The notes: generated by a model not told the origin, from the letters alone. A DNA stretch of 64,000 nucleotides from Schleiferiaceae bacterium (GCA_018401735.1 JAGYKI010000013.1:16003-80002), one strand, 5' to 3'. Shown: positions 28,422 to 38,373, counted from the stretch's first letter. A program made the numbers and translations.

Positions 28422-30785
28422 ATGAGAAAAATTATCGGCTTCTTAAGCTTTGCACTGATTGCAGCACTCGGCTTTACAACTGAACTACAGGCTTCCCACT
28501 ACTCTAGTGGTGAGGTGTATTATAAATACATTGGAGACTCTACCGGGGTTGCCAACCAGTACCGCGTTTTTGTGCGTTGGTATAGAAACAATGGCGGTGT
28601 CGGTATTGGTACGGGAGCGCAGGCCATTTGTATCACCTCTTCCTGTGGACCTAACATCACCGTTTCTTTACCAAAAATTTTAGCCACGGGAGCGAATATG
28701 TCACCCGGCGATAACTCTGGTGGCTGGATTGTACCCGGATTAGATGAGTGTGCGAACCCATCGGATCCTGCCTTTAAAGATCTTTCCATTCACAAATACG
28801 AAGGAAACGTAATCCTTCCTCCTTGTCCGAACTATAAGATTACTGTAAGTGCGCCTTGCTGTCGTGATAATTCAACCAACTTGGCGACTTCCCCAAACAT
28901 GTATATTGAGGTAGATCTTAACAACACAAAAGGTCATAACAGTTCTCCTCAAATTATTGCTCCTGCAGGTAAAGCTTTCTGCTTAACTCAGCCCGGACAA
29001 CAGCCTTTCGTGTTTGCGCAAGGTGCATTAGAAGAAGACGGTGATTCTATCGTGTATACTTTTGCTAACCCACAACAAGGAAATAATTGCGGACCAGGCA
29101 CTAACATTCCTTTGGCTGGTGGCTATACTATAAGCAATCCTATTCCAAGCTCTACCGGTATTGTGGTAAATCAAAGATTAGGCACTTTCACATTTAGTCC
29201 TAGTCAGCAAGGTTCTTATGTTATGAAAATTGACGTCAAAGAATATCGCTTCGACACCATCTCATTACAATGGTTATATATTGGTAACACGATTCGTGAA
29301 ATCCAAGTTCCTGTTACCTCAGCGTGTAATCCGCTTGCGCAAGATGGCCCTAAAATCTTAATCAACGGTACAAGTAATAGTTTAAGCAATTTTTTAAGTA
29401 CCGAAAAAGACTCCATGAAAACGGCCTATAACGTTGCTGTTTTAAAAGGAGCAGATAGCCTAGGTAATGGTGTGGCTACTATTACACAAATTCCTATCTA
29501 TAATGGCTACAACTGTTTCGATACGGTTGTTTCCCTTGATTTCGATAACAATGTACGTTGTAACTCGATTGACCCTACCGACTTCCGTCTGATTGGACCA
29601 GATGGCGTTGCTCGTCCTATCGTAGGCTTTGATGACAACTGTACTTTTGCCAATACTCGTAAAATTGATCTTTACTTGCACCAACCCTTAGATGTAGATG
29701 GAAACTACCTTTTACAAATTAGAAGGGGTAATGATGGAAATACCCTAACCAATGAGTGCGGTTACGAACTTACCGAGTTCTATAGTGCCCTTATTGTAGT
29801 AGGTGGCTGCCCGTCTCCAGATTATCAACTAGACGGATTAACTGTAGAAAGAGATTTAGATGTGCGCTTAGATTGGTCTGGAAACAATGATTTAGTGGAT
29901 GCTAATATTGTAAATACTTTCAATTCTTGGAATATTTACCGCGCAGACTCTGGTGTTAGACCGATGCAATTATTAAAAGTGATTACCGACCCAAGTGCTC
30001 GTTTCTTCGTAGATTCTTTTGCCCCCAATGGATATTACGTAGACAACTTCATCTACGACTATGCGGTATTACTTGTGTATAACGGTAAGGGAAGAGAAAT
30101 CACCCGTACTTGTTCTAACATTAACCTAAGAGTAGATTCTACTAAATTATCTGAAACTCAAATTGGACTATACTGGAACCATTACTACTGTATGGACCAA
30201 AGTGTAAGAGGTTATGAAGTGTATCGAGGCAAAATGGATACCTCCACTTTCGCCATCTCTTGGAGTCAAGAAGGAAATATTACCACCGATTCTTCCGTAG
30301 TGCTTAACCGACCGATTGCAGACTCGATTAATCAAGGATCCTACGCTATAAAGGTAGTTGCTAAAAACCCCAACGGTAACGCAAGAACAGATTCATCTGA
30401 ATCGAATTGGGTGTATTACGGTATAGCTTACTTTCCACCAATCATCCCACCAGAGCCAGAGTTACCAGGTGTTGTACTAATTCCTAATATTATTACCCCT
30501 AACGGTGATATGGTTAACGATAGATTCTTTATTGAGCCTCCGGTAGATGGTGTTCCATACGAGCAGATCAGCCTAAGCATCTTTAACCGTCATGGTGAAA
30601 AAGTATATGAAAACGCTTCCTTCGAAACCATTAACGATAGAGAAAATGGCTGGAATGGTGTAAACACAAATGGTCAAGCTTTATCCAATGGTGTTTACTA
30701 TTACGTTATTGAAATGAGAAGTCCGTCTTCTGGTGCTAGTCAAAGCTTGCAAGGAAACGTAACCATTAACGGAGTCTTAAAATAA
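28422..30785 (+). CDS. Secreted protein with T9SS type-B (gliding motility-associated) C-terminal domain
   Basis: This 787-residue protein is exported by a signal peptide (ALIAALGFTTELQA) and then by T9SS. The N-terminal half is Cys-rich with paired cysteines (AICITSSCGP, APCCRDN), followed by beta-rich repeats that include a segment like a fibronectin or Ig fold (residues about 450-650). Residues about 682-787 are the CHU_C/gliding-motility C-terminal domain: IPNIITPNGDMVNDRFF, ISLSIFNRHGEKVYEN, NGVYYYVI. The opening (HYSSGEVYYKYIGDS) and the phrase EDGDSIVYTFANP are echoed in the protein at 38459, so these are distant paralogues. Such proteins are common cell-surface or adhesion proteins in gliding Bacteroidota; the precise role is unknown. 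Confidence 0.85.
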   Translation: MRKIIGFLSFALIAALGFTTELQASHYSSGEVYYKYIGDSTGVANQYRVFVRWYRNNGGVGIGTGAQAICITSSCGPNITVSLPKILATGANMSPGDNSGGWIVPGLDECANPSDPAFKDLSIHKYEGNVILPPCPNYKITVSAPCCRDNSTNLATSPNMYIEVDLNNTKGHNSSPQIIAPAGKAFCLTQPGQQPFVFAQGALEEDGDSIVYTFANPQQGNNCGPGTNIPLAGGYTISNPIPSSTGIVVNQRLGTFTFSPSQQGSYVMKIDVKEYRFDTISLQWLYIGNTIREIQVPVTSACNPLAQDGPKILINGTSNSLSNFLSTEKDSMKTAYNVAVLKGADSLGNGVATITQIPIYNGYNCFDTVVSLDFDNNVRCNSIDPTDFRLIGPDGVARPIVGFDDNCTFANTRKIDLYLHQPLDVDGNYLLQIRRGNDGNTLTNECGYELTEFYSALIVVGGCPSPDYQLDGLTVERDLDVRLDWSGNNDLVDANIVNTFNSWNIYRADSGVRPMQLLKVITDPSARFFVDSFAPNGYYVDNFIYDYAVLLVYNGKGREITRTCSNINLRVDSTKLSETQIGLYWNHYYCMDQSVRGYEVYRGKMDTSTFAISWSQEGNITTDSSVVLNRPIADSINQGSYAIKVVAKNPNGNARTDSSESNWVYYGIAYFPPIIPPEPELPGVVLIPNIITPNGDMVNDRFFIEPPVDGVPYEQISLSIFNRHGEKVYENASFETINDRENGWNGVNTNGQALSNGVYYYVIEMRSPSSGASQSLQGNVTINGVLK

Positions 30786-30807
30786 ATTCTTTTTAATCAA
30801 TCCTATT

Positions 30808-30846
30808 AAGGCTCAGTTTTACCTAGTAAGACTGAGCCTTTTTTAT
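30808..30846 (+). terminator. Intrinsic terminator after the T9SS type-B gene
   Basis: AAGGCTCAGT (30808-30817) pairs perfectly with ACTGAGCCTT (30831-30840) and is followed by a T-run. It lies 22 bases after the stop codon of the secreted-protein gene. Confidence 0.88.
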
Positions 30847-30889
30847 TTATTGAAAATCTGAGGCTATGATTTATAGTCGAACTCACGTT
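30847..30889 (-). repeat. Dispersed 43-bp repeat, copy A (identical inverted copy at the window end)
   Basis: Read on the minus strand this begins AACGTGAGTTCGAC and ends CAGATTTTCAATAA. It is identical over all 43 bases to the sequence at 63958-64000 in opposite orientation. It resembles both ends of the element at 41738-41999. It directly abuts the terminator of the preceding gene. Confidence 0.9.
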
Positions 30890-31000
30890 TATGAAGTTTA
30901 TTCATTATTTGGATAAGGCTAACAGTCCTTGCCTACGAGTTAAGACCATCAATAACTATTAACACAAAACTATCTAAACCATAAAATCCTTGAGAAAACA

Positions 31001-31174
31001 ATGAACCAAGGTATTGCTCATATTGCTCTGGTGGTTAATGACTATGATGCCGCTAGCGAATTTGAATATGGCACTATTGTCGTTTTTGAGGACTTATACC
31101 GGAACTTGTGGAACTTGACTCAACCCAATGAACACAACAAAGGACTGATCAAAGCACAAAAAAAGGGCGCCTAA
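31001..31174 (+). pseudogene. Collapsed VOC-family (glyoxalase-like) gene remnant
   Basis: A 57-codon frame from ATG 31001 begins MNQGIAHIALVVNDYDAAS, the classic start of a VOC/glyoxalase-fold protein. It jumps directly to EYGTIVVFEDLYRNLWNLTQ, the classic end of the same fold. The family normally has about 120-130 residues, so roughly 70 central residues are missing while the frame stays open. The stop codon lies inside the accC terminator hairpin. It is most likely a dead gene with an in-frame internal deletion; a functional micro-protein is unlikely because the fold needs both beta-alpha-beta-beta-beta units. Confidence 0.7.
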
Positions 31175-31183
31175 AGCGCCCTC
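31156..31183 (-). terminator. Intrinsic terminator of the yceD-accC operon
   Basis: On the minus strand AGGGCGC and GCGCCCT form a 7-bp GC-rich stem with a 5-base loop, followed by a run of Ts. It lies 24 bases after the accC stop. Confidence 0.85.
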
Positions 31184-31206
31184 TCATTATTTTGCTAGCT
31201 CTCTCG

Positions 31207-32550
31207 CTAGGCTCCCTTATACTTGAAGTCTTCCATAAACTTGGTGGTATAGTTCCCTGAATTATAGTCAGGGTCATCCATCAAAGCACGATGAAAAGGA
31301 ATAGTAGTTTTAACACCTTCAATCACAAACTCATCTAAAGCACGACGCATTTTATCGATTGCTTCAGCACGCGTTTGTGCAGTAGTAATCAATTTAGCAA
31401 TCATGGAGTCGTAGTAGGGAGGAATCATATATCCTGCATAAACATGCGTATCTAAGCGTACTCCGTGGCCGCCAGGCGCATGAAAAGTTTTGATAATGCC
31501 TGGTGATGGGCGGAAGTCATTCGCTGGATCTTCGGCATTAATACGACATTCAATAGAGTGTAGCTTAGGCTCGTAATTTTTACCTGAAATATGTTCGCCC
31601 GCCGCAACTTTAATCTGCTCCCGGATTAGGTCATAATCAATTACTTGCTCTGTAATGGGATGCTCTACCTGAATACGCGTATTCATTTCCATAAAATAGA
31701 AATTACGGTGCTTATCCACCAAAAATTCTATTGTTCCTGCTCCTTCGTACTTAATATACTCCGCTGCTTTTACTGCTGCTGCTCCCATTTTCTGACGTAG
31801 TTCAGGCGTCATAAATGGTGAAGGTGTTTCTTCAGTAAGTTTTTGGTGACGGCGCTGGATAGAGCAGTCTCTTTCTGATAAATGACAAGCCTTTCCGCGT
31901 GAGTCACCTACAATCTGGATTTCAATATGACGAGGCTCCTCAATAAGTTTCTCCATGTACATGCCATCGTTTCCGAAGGCTGCTGCTGCCTCTTGTCTTG
32001 CACTTTCCCAAGCCTTTAAAAGCTCTTCTTCTTTCCAAACCGCACGCATGCCCTTACCTCCACCACCAGCGGTAGCTTTGAGCATTACAGGATAACCCGT
32101 TTCTTTGGCAGTGCGCTGACAATCTTCGAAAGTGTCTATCAATCCATCAGAACCGGGAATAGTGGGAACCCCTGCCGCTTTCATGGTTTCTTTAGCCATG
32201 GCTTTATCACCCATGCGATCGATCATTTCTGGACTAGCACCGATAAATTTAATCCCGTTTTCGGAACAGATGCGTGAGAACTTTGCATTCTCTGAAAGGA
32301 AACCATAACCAGGATGAATCGCATCCGCGTTGGTAATTTCTGCTGCCGCAATAATATTGGGGATGTTTAGGTAAGAAGCTGAACTAGCTGCTGGACCTAT
32401 GCAAACCGCTTCATCTGCAAAACGCACATGTAAGCTTTCCTTATCTGCTTTAGAATATACGGCCACCGTAGAAATACCCATTTCTTTACAGGTACGAATT
32501 ACCCTTAAGGCAATTTCTCCACGATTGGCGATAAGTATTTTTTTAAACAT
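31207..32550 (-). CDS. accC: Biotin carboxylase subunit of acetyl-CoA carboxylase
   Basis: This is the ATP-dependent enzyme that carboxylates biotin on AccB, the first half-reaction of malonyl-CoA formation. The 447-residue sequence opens [20 protein letters not shown], has the ATP-grasp loop GGGGKGMR, and the catalytic region [15 protein letters not shown]. The length matches stand-alone AccC. It is the last gene of the operon, 19 bases after accB, and is followed by an intrinsic terminator. Confidence 0.97.
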   Translation of the reverse strand: MFKKILIANRGEIALRVIRTCKEMGISTVAVYSKADKESLHVRFADEAVCIGPAASSASYLNIPNIIAAAEITNADAIHPGYGFLSENAKFSRICSENGIKFIGASPEMIDRMGDKAMAKETMKAAGVPTIPGSDGLIDTFEDCQRTAKETGYPVMLKATAGGGGKGMRAVWKEEELLKAWESARQEAAAAFGNDGMYMEKLIEEPRHIEIQIVGDSRGKACHLSERDCSIQRRHQKLTEETPSPFMTPELRQKMGAAAVKAAEYIKYEGAGTIEFLVDKHRNFYFMEMNTRIQVEHPITEQVIDYDLIREQIKVAAGEHISGKNYEPKLHSIECRINAEDPANDFRPSPGIIKTFHAPGGHGVRLDTHVYAGYMIPPYYDSMIAKLITTAQTRAEAIDKMRRALDEFVIEGVKTTIPFHRALMDDPDYNSGNYTTKFMEDFKYKGA

Positions 32551-32569
32551 AATCGCTGTTTTTGGTTGA

Positions 32570-33052
32570 CTAAGAAGGATCTACCAAGAAAAGCGGTTGA
32601 TCATATTCTACTGGGCTTTGATCGTCTACTAAAATCTTAACGATTTTACCGGATACTTCACTTTCAATTTCATTGAAAAGCTTCATCGCTTCGATAATAC
32701 AAACTACAGTGCCTTCATTAATTTCATCACCCACATTAACAAAAAGTTCTTTATCGGGGGAAGGACGTCGGTAGAAGGTACCAATCATTGGTGACTTTAC
32801 CGTAACATATTTAGAATCATCACTAGCCTTAGTGCTTTCTGCTGGGGCAGAAGGCGCAGGAGCGACAGGAGCCGGAGCCGCTTGTGCCATGGGCTGTTGA
32901 GGCATGCTAATTACCTGAGTCGGTTGGTGTTCCTGAATCATAGCCGACTCAGTTTTGATAATGATCTTAAAATCCTCAGTTTCGAGGTTTACCTCAGCGG
33001 CTCCAGAGCGGGCCACAAACTTTATAAGATTCTGAATTTCTTTTAAGTCCAT
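32570..33052 (-). CDS. accB: Biotin carboxyl carrier protein of acetyl-CoA carboxylase
   Basis: This is the 160-residue carrier that shuttles carboxybiotin in fatty-acid synthesis. The N-terminal part (about 1-40) is the conserved AccB head. An Ala/Pro/Gln-rich flexible linker follows at about 45-75. The C-terminal biotinyl domain (about 82-158) contains [12 protein letters not shown] with the biotinylated Lys124. It precedes accC and follows fabH in one operon. Confidence 0.97.
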   Translation of the reverse strand: MDLKEIQNLIKFVARSGAAEVNLETEDFKIIIKTESAMIQEHQPTQVISMPQQPMAQAAPAPVAPAPSAPAESTKASDDSKYVTVKSPMIGTFYRRPSPDKELFVNVGDEINEGTVVCIIEAMKLFNEIESEVSGKIVKILVDDQSPVEYDQPLFLVDPS

Positions 33053-33108
33053 GGATAATTATAGTATTAATTAACGTGTTGAAACAAAACTAAAAAAAAT
33101 AACGAGGT

Positions 33109-34095
33109 TTAGATGGCCCATTTCAAATAGACGGCGCCCCAAGTAAATCCTCCTCCAAATGCTGCTAAGATAAGATTATCGCCCTTCTTAAGACGATCTT
33201 CATAATCCCATAAGCAAAGGGGCAAGGTACCATTTGTAGTATTACCATATCGGTCGATGTTAAGCATCACTTTGCTGGCTTCTAAACCCATGCGCTTAGC
33301 CGTTGCATCAATAATACGCTTATTGGCCTGATGCGGTACTAACCAAGCTACATCGTCGGAAACTAAATTATTCCGTTCCATTATTTGAGCGGATACTTCG
33401 GCCATATTGGTAACGGCAAATTTAAATACCTGCTGTCCTTCTTGATGCACGAAATGTTGACCTAACTCCACGCTTTCTTTTGAAGGTGGATACATTGATC
33501 CTCCTGCCTTAATGTTTAAGAATTGACGCCCAACGCCATCGCTGCGTAAAATACTGTCTTGCATTCCTAATCCTTCTTCATTGGGTTCAAGAAGCACTGC
33601 TCCGCAACCATCACCAAAAATCACACAAGTGGTGCGGTCGGTATAATCGATTATAGAAGACATTTTATCACCCGATACTATAAGTACCTTTTTATAGCGA
33701 CCTGATTCGATGTATTGTGCGCCCGTGGTTAGGCCAAACAAGAAGCCTGAACAGGCAGCCTGTAAATCGTAACCAAAGGCATTGGTCATACCCATCTCCG
33801 AAATAACGTAAGCCGCGGTATTCGCCACAGGCATATCTGGAGTTACCGTACAAAAAATTACCACCTCTATATCTTTGGGGGAAATTCCGCGCTTGTCGAG
33901 AACCTGTTGAGCGGCTTTGATTCCCATGGTGGAAACTCCAGCGCCTTTCTCTTTAAGGATTCTTCTTTCCTTAATCCCGGTACGGGTAGTAATCCACTCG
34001 TCGGAAGTATCTACCATCGTTTCTAGAACCTTATTGGTTAACTTAAACTCTGGAAGGTAGGCTCCTACTGCGGTAATCGCTGCTTTTATTGACAT
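33109..34095 (-). CDS. fabH: Beta-ketoacyl-ACP synthase III
   Basis: This is the initiating condensing enzyme of type II fatty-acid synthesis, joining acetyl-CoA (or a branched acyl-CoA) to malonyl-ACP. The catalytic triad is visible as Cys115 ([12 protein letters not shown]), His255 (VPHQANKR) and Asn285 ([10 protein letters not shown]). The RTGIKERR segment and the length of 328 residues are standard. It starts 9 bases after plsX, the classic plsX-fabH pairing. Confidence 0.97.
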   Translation of the reverse strand: MSIKAAITAVGAYLPEFKLTNKVLETMVDTSDEWITTRTGIKERRILKEKGAGVSTMGIKAAQQVLDKRGISPKDIEVVIFCTVTPDMPVANTAAYVISEMGMTNAFGYDLQAACSGFLFGLTTGAQYIESGRYKKVLIVSGDKMSSIIDYTDRTTCVIFGDGCGAVLLEPNEEGLGMQDSILRSDGVGRQFLNIKAGGSMYPPSKESVELGQHFVHQEGQQVFKFAVTNMAEVSAQIMERNNLVSDDVAWLVPHQANKRIIDATAKRMGLEASKVMLNIDRYGNTTNGTLPLCLWDYEDRLKKGDNLILAAFGGGFTWGAVYLKWAI

Positions 34096-34104
34096 ATTTT
34101 AATG

Positions 34105-35025
34105 CTAAATACTGCTTAGTTGACTAACAAAATTAGCAAGAGCAATTGACTCGGCGCTTAAAATCATGTTTTTTATTGCTTCGGGGCCTGAGGCGCCATG
34201 AGCTAAAATTACATTTCCTTTTACTCCGAGGATAGGAGAACCACCATGGTTCTCATAATTTAGTTGCTCTAAGAAAGAATGCTCTAGTCCTAATTTCTGA
34301 CTTAAACTAAAAAAGGCTTCTACCTCTTTCAGTACGATATTCCCAGTAAATCCATCACACACCAAAACATCTACTTCATTATCAAATAAATCGCGTGGTT
34401 CTATATTACCCTCAAAATGGATCGCCGAATATTCTGCCAACAAAGAATGTGCTTTTTGGTAAAGCAAACTTCCTTTTGACTTTTCCGTACCACTATTTAG
34501 AAGGGAGACTTTTGGTTGAGATATACCTAGAACTTTATCGGCATAAATGCTCCCCATTCTGGCGAACTCTAAAAACTGCTCTGCTTTACAATCTACGTTA
34601 ATCCCAACATCTAAAACCACTAGTGGTTTATCGTTTATTTTGGGGAAAACAGAAAGTACTACTGGACGACTAATACCATCGATTAGTCCCAGAATTTGCA
34701 TGGATGCCACCATAATGGCACCCGAATGACCTGCACTGGCTACGGCCGAAATTTTCTGATTGGCCGCATCTGCGAAAGCGCGTAGCAGAGTACTATCTTT
34801 CTTTTGTTGCAGTGCCTTTACGGGATGTTCATCCATAGCAATGTAATCGCTACAGACTATTTTTTCGAGCCGGGGAGAGTCGGGCACCAAAGCCAGGGCC
34901 TCCTTGGTACCGTATAATGATATGCTTGTTTCTGGCTGGAGATGATACCATACGCGAGTCAGGCCTTCCATCACTGCTGACGGGGCCTGATCACCTCCCA
35001 TTAAATCTATACCCAGCTTTACCAT
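34105..35025 (-). CDS. plsX: Phosphate acyltransferase PlsX
   Basis: This enzyme makes acyl-phosphate from acyl-ACP for phospholipid synthesis. Family marks are KLGIDLMGGDQAPSAVMEG at the N-terminus, SAGHSGAIMVASMQILG, and VLVCDGFTGNIVLKE. The length of 306 residues is slightly short but normal. The ATG immediately follows the T-run of an intrinsic terminator located after rpmF, so plsX may be controlled by read-through or by attenuation. Confidence 0.95.
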   Translation of the reverse strand: MVKLGIDLMGGDQAPSAVMEGLTRVWYHLQPETSISLYGTKEALALVPDSPRLEKIVCSDYIAMDEHPVKALQQKKDSTLLRAFADAANQKISAVASAGHSGAIMVASMQILGLIDGISRPVVLSVFPKINDKPLVVLDVGINVDCKAEQFLEFARMGSIYADKVLGISQPKVSLLNSGTEKSKGSLLYQKAHSLLAEYSAIHFEGNIEPRDLFDNEVDVLVCDGFTGNIVLKEVEAFFSLSQKLGLEHSFLEQLNYENHGGSPILGVKGNVILAHGASGPEAIKNMILSAESIALANFVSQLSSI

Positions 35026-35054
35026 AAAAAAAGGCAGTTTTTTATAACTGCCTT
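35026..35054 (-). terminator. Intrinsic terminator between rpmF and plsX
   Basis: On the minus strand AAGGCAGTT pairs with AACTGCCTT over 9 bp with a 6-base loop, followed by seven Ts. The T-run ends at the plsX start codon. It would cut off the downstream plsX-fabH-accB-accC genes unless transcription reads through. Confidence 0.8.
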
Positions 35055-35082
35055 AAATACTGTATACAAACAGCTGCGCTGA

Positions 35083-35277
35083 TTAAGCGGCTGCTTGATC
35101 TTTTTCCATTACCACTTTACCTTTGTAGTAAAGTTTTCCCTCGTGCCAGTATGCACGGTGGTAAAGGTGAGCTTCACCAGTAACAGCGCAAACCGCTACC
35201 GTAGGAACTTCAGCTTTGTAGTGGGTTCTTCTTTTGTCGCGGCGAGTTGTACTCTGTCTGCGTTTAGGATGTGCCAT
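35083..35277 (-). CDS. rpmF: Large ribosomal subunit protein bL32
   Basis: This 64-residue basic protein opens [20 protein letters not shown], the hallmark of L32. Only one cysteine remains in the region where zinc-binding L32 has two CxxC pairs ([16 protein letters not shown]), so this is the zinc-independent form. It sits between yceD and plsX, the conserved bacterial arrangement. Confidence 0.97.
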   Translation of the reverse strand: MAHPKRRQSTTRRDKRRTHYKAEVPTVAVCAVTGEAHLYHRAYWHEGKLYYKGKVVMEKDQAAA

Positions 35278-35288
35278 ATCTCAAATAA

Positions 35289-35822
35289 TTAATTCAATAA
35301 ATCTTTTAACTTATCCCAACGGGGATCTATTTTTTCGTCTTGTTCTTCCTCCTCTTCTTCCTCTGGAATGGCGTTCACTAAGTGCTTCTTAGCTTCATAA
35401 TCCATTTCACCAGACTCAACTTGGGGATGCACCACTTTTAAAGGCTTTGCTAATACTGCTATTTCGTATAAATACTGCGCAATATTTACTTTGTGATCTC
35501 CATGCGGAATTATAAGTAGTTCGTCTAAGCTGTCATCAAACTCATTCCCAAATTTCACCATAAGATGAGATTCAGCCTCTAGGGGAAACCAAAAAGGCTC
35601 ATTGCTAATATCACAATATAACCATACTCGGCCCGAAACAGTAAAATTCAACTCTAGCTGATTCTCTTTTTTTACAAAAATAACATCCGCTAGCAGTTCT
35701 GCTTTTTCAAACTCCTCATAACCAAAATGAGCAAAGAACTTTTCATCAATCTCAAAATCAAACTGATGCTCCCCCAATTTCAGTCCTGAGAATTGAATGT
35801 CAAATGCTTTCAAATTCTTCAT
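35289..35822 (-). CDS. yceD: DUF177/YceD family protein
   Basis: This is a member of the YceD (DUF177) family, usually encoded directly before rpmF and linked to 23S rRNA or ribosome maturation. The ATG at 35822 (MKNLKAFDIQFSGL) is chosen; an in-frame TTG at 35849 overlaps the predicted -7 element and would add nine unlikely residues. The core around GRVWLYCDISNEPFWFPL keeps one of the family cysteines. The C-terminus has a run of about ten acidic residues (IPEEEEEEEQDEK), then DPRWDKLKDLL, which is typical. Confidence 0.88.
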   Translation of the reverse strand: MKNLKAFDIQFSGLKLGEHQFDFEIDEKFFAHFGYEEFEKAELLADVIFVKKENQLELNFTVSGRVWLYCDISNEPFWFPLEAESHLMVKFGNEFDDSLDELLIIPHGDHKVNIAQYLYEIAVLAKPLKVVHPQVESGEMDYEAKKHLVNAIPEEEEEEEQDEKIDPRWDKLKDLLN

Positions 35823-35846
35823 TTCCACTGTTTTTTTTGGGGAGGG

Positions 35847-35875
35847 CAAATGTATAAAATTTTTAATCTCCCCAA
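35847..35875 (-). promoter_or_regulatory. Predicted promoter of the yceD-rpmF-plsX-fabH-accBC operon
   Basis: On the minus strand TACATTTG (35847-35854) matches the -7 consensus TAnnTTTG and TTG (35873-35875) lies 18 bases upstream as the -33 element. The -7 element is 25 bases before the yceD ATG. Confidence 0.65.
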
Positions 35876-35882
35876 GAGCTTT

Positions 35883-36935
35883 CTACTTTTTTTTGCCTTT
35901 GATTTTTAAGGGGTTGGAATTAATCTCCGAACTTATTGCTCGATTGCGGATTAAGTCGATGGCTAAATAGAGCGACTGACGGAAAGAACTCGGATCTGCT
36001 TTAGCCTCTCCCGCAATGTCGAAAGCTGTGCCATGATCCGGGCTTGTGCGAATTATAGGTAAGCCCGCCGAGTAATTCACGCCTTCTCCAAAGGCCATAG
36101 TTTTAAAGGGAATTAAACCTTGATCGTGATACATCGCCAAAACCGCATCGTATTTAGTATGCATCAGCGCTCCAAAAAAACTATCGGCCGGAAAAGGCCC
36201 AAAAGCCATAATTCCTGCTTCCTTGGCTTTTTCAATAGCGGGCAGCACCATTTCATCGTCTTCTTTCCCAATTACCCCTTGGTCGCCCGCATGCGGGTTT
36301 AAGGCTAATACCGCTATTTTCCCTTTCGGTAGATGAAAATCTTCCTTTAAGCTTTTCGCTAAACTTTCCAAGCGACCAAAGATTAAGTCTTCGCTTAAAG
36401 CCTCGCTTACCTTATTTATCGGAATATGCACGGTAGCCAGCGCCATACGCATTTCATCGCTCACCAACATCATCAAGGCCTTCGCTTTAAAGCGCGCTTC
36501 TAAGTAATCGGTATGCCCTGAAAAGCGAAAAGCATCACTTTGCATAGATTTCTTATGAATGGGTGCCGTTACTAAAGCCTGAATTTTTTCTTCCTCCAAA
36601 GCAGTGCAAGCTGCCTCTAAAGAAGCCAGAGCTAATTCGCCCGCCTCTTTACTGATTTGACCAAACTCAATTTTAACTTCTCGTTCGTAGACATTAATCA
36701 AGTTGGCCCGGCCTTCTTGTATTTGTGATATATCTCGACAAATATTAAAATTGAAATCGCGCATCTCAATCGCATTGCGATGATAAGATGCCGCCTTAGT
36801 TGAACCGAAAACCACCGGTGTGCATAAATCCAGCAAATCTGGATCGGAGAAAGATTTAATAATCAACTCCATCCCGATACCGTTTACGTCGCCAATACTA
36901 ATCCCGATAATGGGTTTTTCTAATTGATCGCCCAT
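35883..36935 (-). CDS. pdxA: 4-hydroxythreonine-4-phosphate dehydrogenase
   Basis: This enzyme of pyridoxal 5'-phosphate synthesis oxidises 4-phosphohydroxy-L-threonine with NAD. The three metal-binding histidines of the family are visible at His170 (TVHIPIN), His215 (NPHAGDQG) and His270 (MYHDQGL). Also present are SGHTDYLEARF and TSPDHGTAFDIAG. The N-terminal SIGDVNGIGMELI replaces the more usual GDPAGIGPE. Length 350 residues. Its ATG overlaps the pepA stop codon (TAATG), so the two are translationally coupled. Confidence 0.95.
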   Translation of the reverse strand: MGDQLEKPIIGISIGDVNGIGMELIIKSFSDPDLLDLCTPVVFGSTKAASYHRNAIEMRDFNFNICRDISQIQEGRANLINVYEREVKIEFGQISKEAGELALASLEAACTALEEEKIQALVTAPIHKKSMQSDAFRFSGHTDYLEARFKAKALMMLVSDEMRMALATVHIPINKVSEALSEDLIFGRLESLAKSLKEDFHLPKGKIAVLALNPHAGDQGVIGKEDDEMVLPAIEKAKEAGIMAFGPFPADSFFGALMHTKYDAVLAMYHDQGLIPFKTMAFGEGVNYSAGLPIIRTSPDHGTAFDIAGEAKADPSSFRQSLYLAIDLIRNRAISSEINSNPLKIKGKKK

Positions 36936-38350
36936 TATAGTGATTTTAAGAATTGATAGATCAAACGAACGCCTACCCCGGTTCCACCTTGGCTGCGATA
37001 ATGGTCGGCGCTATCTAAAAAGGCGGGTCCGGCAATGTCAATGTGAATCCAAGGATAATCGGTAAAATGCTCTAAAAATTTACCCGCGGTAATGGCACCT
37101 GCTTCTCTGCCACCAATATTTTTTTGATCGGCAATGGTCGATTTAAGTAGTTCGTCGTACTCGTCCCAAAAAGGAAAGCGTGCTACTCTTTCATAGCATT
37201 CTTTTCCCGCCGCATCGAGTTTCGCAAAGTCTTTATCGTCGGCCGTTCCCATAGCTACCACCCCATATTTACCAATCGCAATGGCAGCTGCTCCCGTTAA
37301 TGTGGCTAAGTCTACTACTACTTGTGGTTTATAATTTTTAGCGTAAGCCAAGGCATCTGCTAAAAGCATTCTTCCCTCCGCATCGGTATTTAAAACTTCT
37401 ACGGTAGAACCATCGTACATTTTCACCACATCCCCAGGTACATAGGCCTTCTCGCCCGGACGGTTGTCGGTAGCAGGAATTAAACCAATAACATGAATAG
37501 GTAATTCGGCTTTGGCAGCGGCATTAATGGCCCCAATTACTGCCGCGGCGCCACCCATATCGCTTTTCATGGAATCCATTGAGCCTGGGGTAGGCTTTAA
37601 GCTTAAACCGCCCGTATCGTAAACCACCCCTTTTCCTACTAAAACTATGGGGGCGCTATTTTTTGCTTGCGCAGATTTGTATTCTAAAATGCTAAAGGTG
37701 GGAGGATCTTGACTACCGCGGTTTACCGCTAATAATCCGCCCATTTTTAGAGCCTCGATTTTCTTTTTGTTGAAAACCTCCACCTTAAAACCCGTCTCAT
37801 GGCCGAGCTTTTCAATTTCTTTCGCCAGCATTTTGGCCGTAAGATAGCTAAGCGGCTCATTAACCAAGTTGCGCGCAACATAAGTACTTTCTACAACCGC
37901 CTGCAAGTCTTTTAGGGTCTCTGTGTTTAGTTGACTGAAAACAATTTCCTGTAAACTTTGCTTTTCCTCTTTACGTACAAAATACTTGGTAAAACGATAG
38001 GCACCTAAAGCTAGTCCTTCTGCGAAAGCGGCTTTTTCAGCATCCTTAAGAGCAGAGCTTATTAAAACCTTATCTGCCTTTTGAGCATTTAGGGGGGAGA
38101 CCAACTTATTGGCCAATAAACGCAGTTTTTCTAGTTTTTGATAAGGCTCTTTGGCATGGTCATCTGCGTAAGCGACGAATATATTTGCCGGTTTTTGAGG
38201 AAGGAAAATAAAGTTTGAGGCTTTAAGGTTTTCTCGCAGATAGTCGCGCTGATCCTCGGATAAGGGAATCTCCCCCAGTTGATTAAGATGGTTAATAAGG
38301 TATATTTCGTGGCTCAATTTTTCGTTCGCCACCTGAGTTCTAAAATTCAT
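36935..38350 (-). CDS. pepA: Leucyl aminopeptidase, M17 family
   Basis: This is a cytoplasmic two-metal aminopeptidase. The catalytic and metal residues are all in place: Lys240, Asp245 and Lys252 in VGKGVVYDTGGLSLKP, Asp264 in MKSDMGGAA, and Asp323, Glu325 and Arg327 in the family signature NTDAEGRMLLADAL. The length of 471 residues is typical. It is the first gene of a two-gene operon with pdxA and has a good predicted promoter 24 bases upstream. Confidence 0.95.
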   Translation of the reverse strand: MNFRTQVANEKLSHEIYLINHLNQLGEIPLSEDQRDYLRENLKASNFIFLPQKPANIFVAYADDHAKEPYQKLEKLRLLANKLVSPLNAQKADKVLISSALKDAEKAAFAEGLALGAYRFTKYFVRKEEKQSLQEIVFSQLNTETLKDLQAVVESTYVARNLVNEPLSYLTAKMLAKEIEKLGHETGFKVEVFNKKKIEALKMGGLLAVNRGSQDPPTFSILEYKSAQAKNSAPIVLVGKGVVYDTGGLSLKPTPGSMDSMKSDMGGAAAVIGAINAAAKAELPIHVIGLIPATDNRPGEKAYVPGDVVKMYDGSTVEVLNTDAEGRMLLADALAYAKNYKPQVVVDLATLTGAAAIAIGKYGVVAMGTADDKDFAKLDAAGKECYERVARFPFWDEYDELLKSTIADQKNIGGREAGAITAGKFLEHFTDYPWIHIDIAGPAFLDSADHYRSQGGTGVGVRLIYQFLKSL

Positions 38351-38373
38351 AACAAAGAATCTTTAAATTTGGA

